Source: Motacilla alba alba (lineage: Eukaryota > Chordata > Aves > Passeriformes > Motacillidae). From it: 64,000 nucleotides of DNA. The stretch is taken from NCBI RefSeq assembly GCF_015832195.1, contig NC_052020.1, forward strand, positions 744,001 to 808,000, written 5' to 3'. Below are positions 62,991-64,000 of the stretch, piece by piece. The notes beneath the pieces were generated by a model, which did not search any database, was not told the DNA's origin, and was given only the letters and a program-made list of their open reading frames with translations. A program made the translations under genes and the position numbers. Position 1 is the stretch's first letter. Each line of letters opens with the position of its first letter.

Positions 62991-64000
62991 ACAGAAATGG
63001 CTCTAGAAAGGATGCTGGAAACGATGGACCATGAGTCTGAGCGCCATCCTTCAAGAGATGATAATCCTGGCAATGAAGATTGAGATCACTGAACATGCAG
63101 ATAAAGTGTTGGAGGAAAAGATCTCCATCAGAACTGGAGAAACATGGGGAATCAGAGGAATCTGAGTTTCCCAGCCACTCTTTTGGTTACCTGAATTGGC
63201 CTGAGGAGCCCGTGACTGCTGCACCAGGGACTCTCAGCTGCTGTGGTGAGAAAGGGCTGGGTGGCCACAGACAGACAGCAAGGGGACTTTAGTGACTGTT
63301 CCCTACACAGGAGGCAGCAAAGCAGCTGGAAGGGTGGCTGGGACAGCCCTGGGGCTGTGTGAAGTGCATGTGGCATGTGCAGGAACAGAGAGTGTGTGTG
63401 ACACAGGAAGGAAACAGTTCCTCTGTGGGGCTGCCAGACTTGTCCTCCCCACACACAGCTGTCCACCTGAGTTCCAGCATATTCAAATGCAGCCTGCTTC
63501 TCTCCCATCTAACTCCGAGTCTTTGTTACTGCACACATACAGGAAGGACAGAGGATGGGCAAAAGGGATGGGAACATGAAGCAGAGATTGAACGTGACTT
63601 CAAATGTATGGACAATAAGAGCTCTGTGTTTTTGGATCTTGAGTATTTCCTGCTTTTGACTTAGGAATAAAGTTTCCCAAAACTGAGAAAGAAGCTCTTT
63701 AAGAGAGAACATTTTTACTTTTGTAACTGTAGAGGCTGCTGTAGTAACTAAATATACAACGAGGTCATAAGGTCTAAACAGAGCCCAGAATCTCAGTAAA
63801 TATGATAAATTTAAAGGAAGCATAATTGTGCAGTGTTTGAACAAACAACCCAAATATTACACTGCAGTTATTAGGGTATCATCCAAGCTAGCATCTCTGG
63901 CATTCCACAATGTGCTCTTCCAATAGCAGTTATTCCTCAGGAGGGCTGAACAGAGAATTCATTTGTGACTGTGACCACAAGCCTTCCAGGAAGCCTGGAT
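62991..64000. other. intergenic sequence, nothing recognised
   Basis: Overlapping frames of about 70-118 codons on both strands at 63080-63853 show no recognisable family. No promoter or CpG island is visible. Confidence 0.55.

Noticed and set aside
1..64000. CRISPR array, rRNA, tRNA or bacterial-type operon
   Set aside because: No regularly spaced repeats, no recognisable RNA gene and no gene clustering; the sequence is vertebrate in character.

Overview
The window looks like avian nuclear DNA, most likely from a songbird. It carries chicken-repeat-1 (CR1) LINE fragments with the usual bird 3' end. It also carries several solo LTRs of endogenous retroviruses, the kind of load seen in passerines. 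One sharp CpG island sits in otherwise CpG-poor sequence. There is no bacterial-style gene packing, and nearly every open frame is short and unsupported. The species call is inference.

One protein-coding gene is recognisable: exon 1 of USP47, a ubiquitin-specific protease, on the minus strand at about 7259-7545. The 13 codons MVPSEENQLVPKE end exactly at a consensus splice donor. Intron 1 fills 1-7258, and I found no further USP47 exon there. The promoter lies in a CpG island (about 6720-8345) with a TCTCGCGAGA (CGCG-box) palindrome and a YY1-type site. An upstream in-frame ATG would add a 74-residue, glutamate-rich N-terminal extension encoded by a polypyrimidine (CCT/CTT) tract. A plus-strand splice donor at 8047 hints at a divergent transcript.

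From about 8.35 kb to 64 kb the sequence reads as an intergenic stretch upstream of USP47. In mammals the next gene on that side is GALNT18; none of its exons is visible here. This stretch holds three CR1 fragments (47.9, 57.7 and 60.6 kb), a fainter CR1-like piece near 62.9 kb, and five solo LTRs. Three LTRs (39307-39692, 40006-40724, 46328-46744) belong to one family. The middle one is interrupted by another solo LTR (40238-40532) flanked by a 6-bp target duplication, and the 46.3-kb copy shows the empty site. The LTR at 50466-51074 is from a different family with a probable 5-bp duplication.

The rest is simple sequence: homopolymers including an A44, A/C-rich tracts and an AT palindrome. 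No CRISPR array, tRNA, rRNA or compact novel gene system was found. The best leads are the USP47 N-terminal extension and promoter, and the nested LTR.
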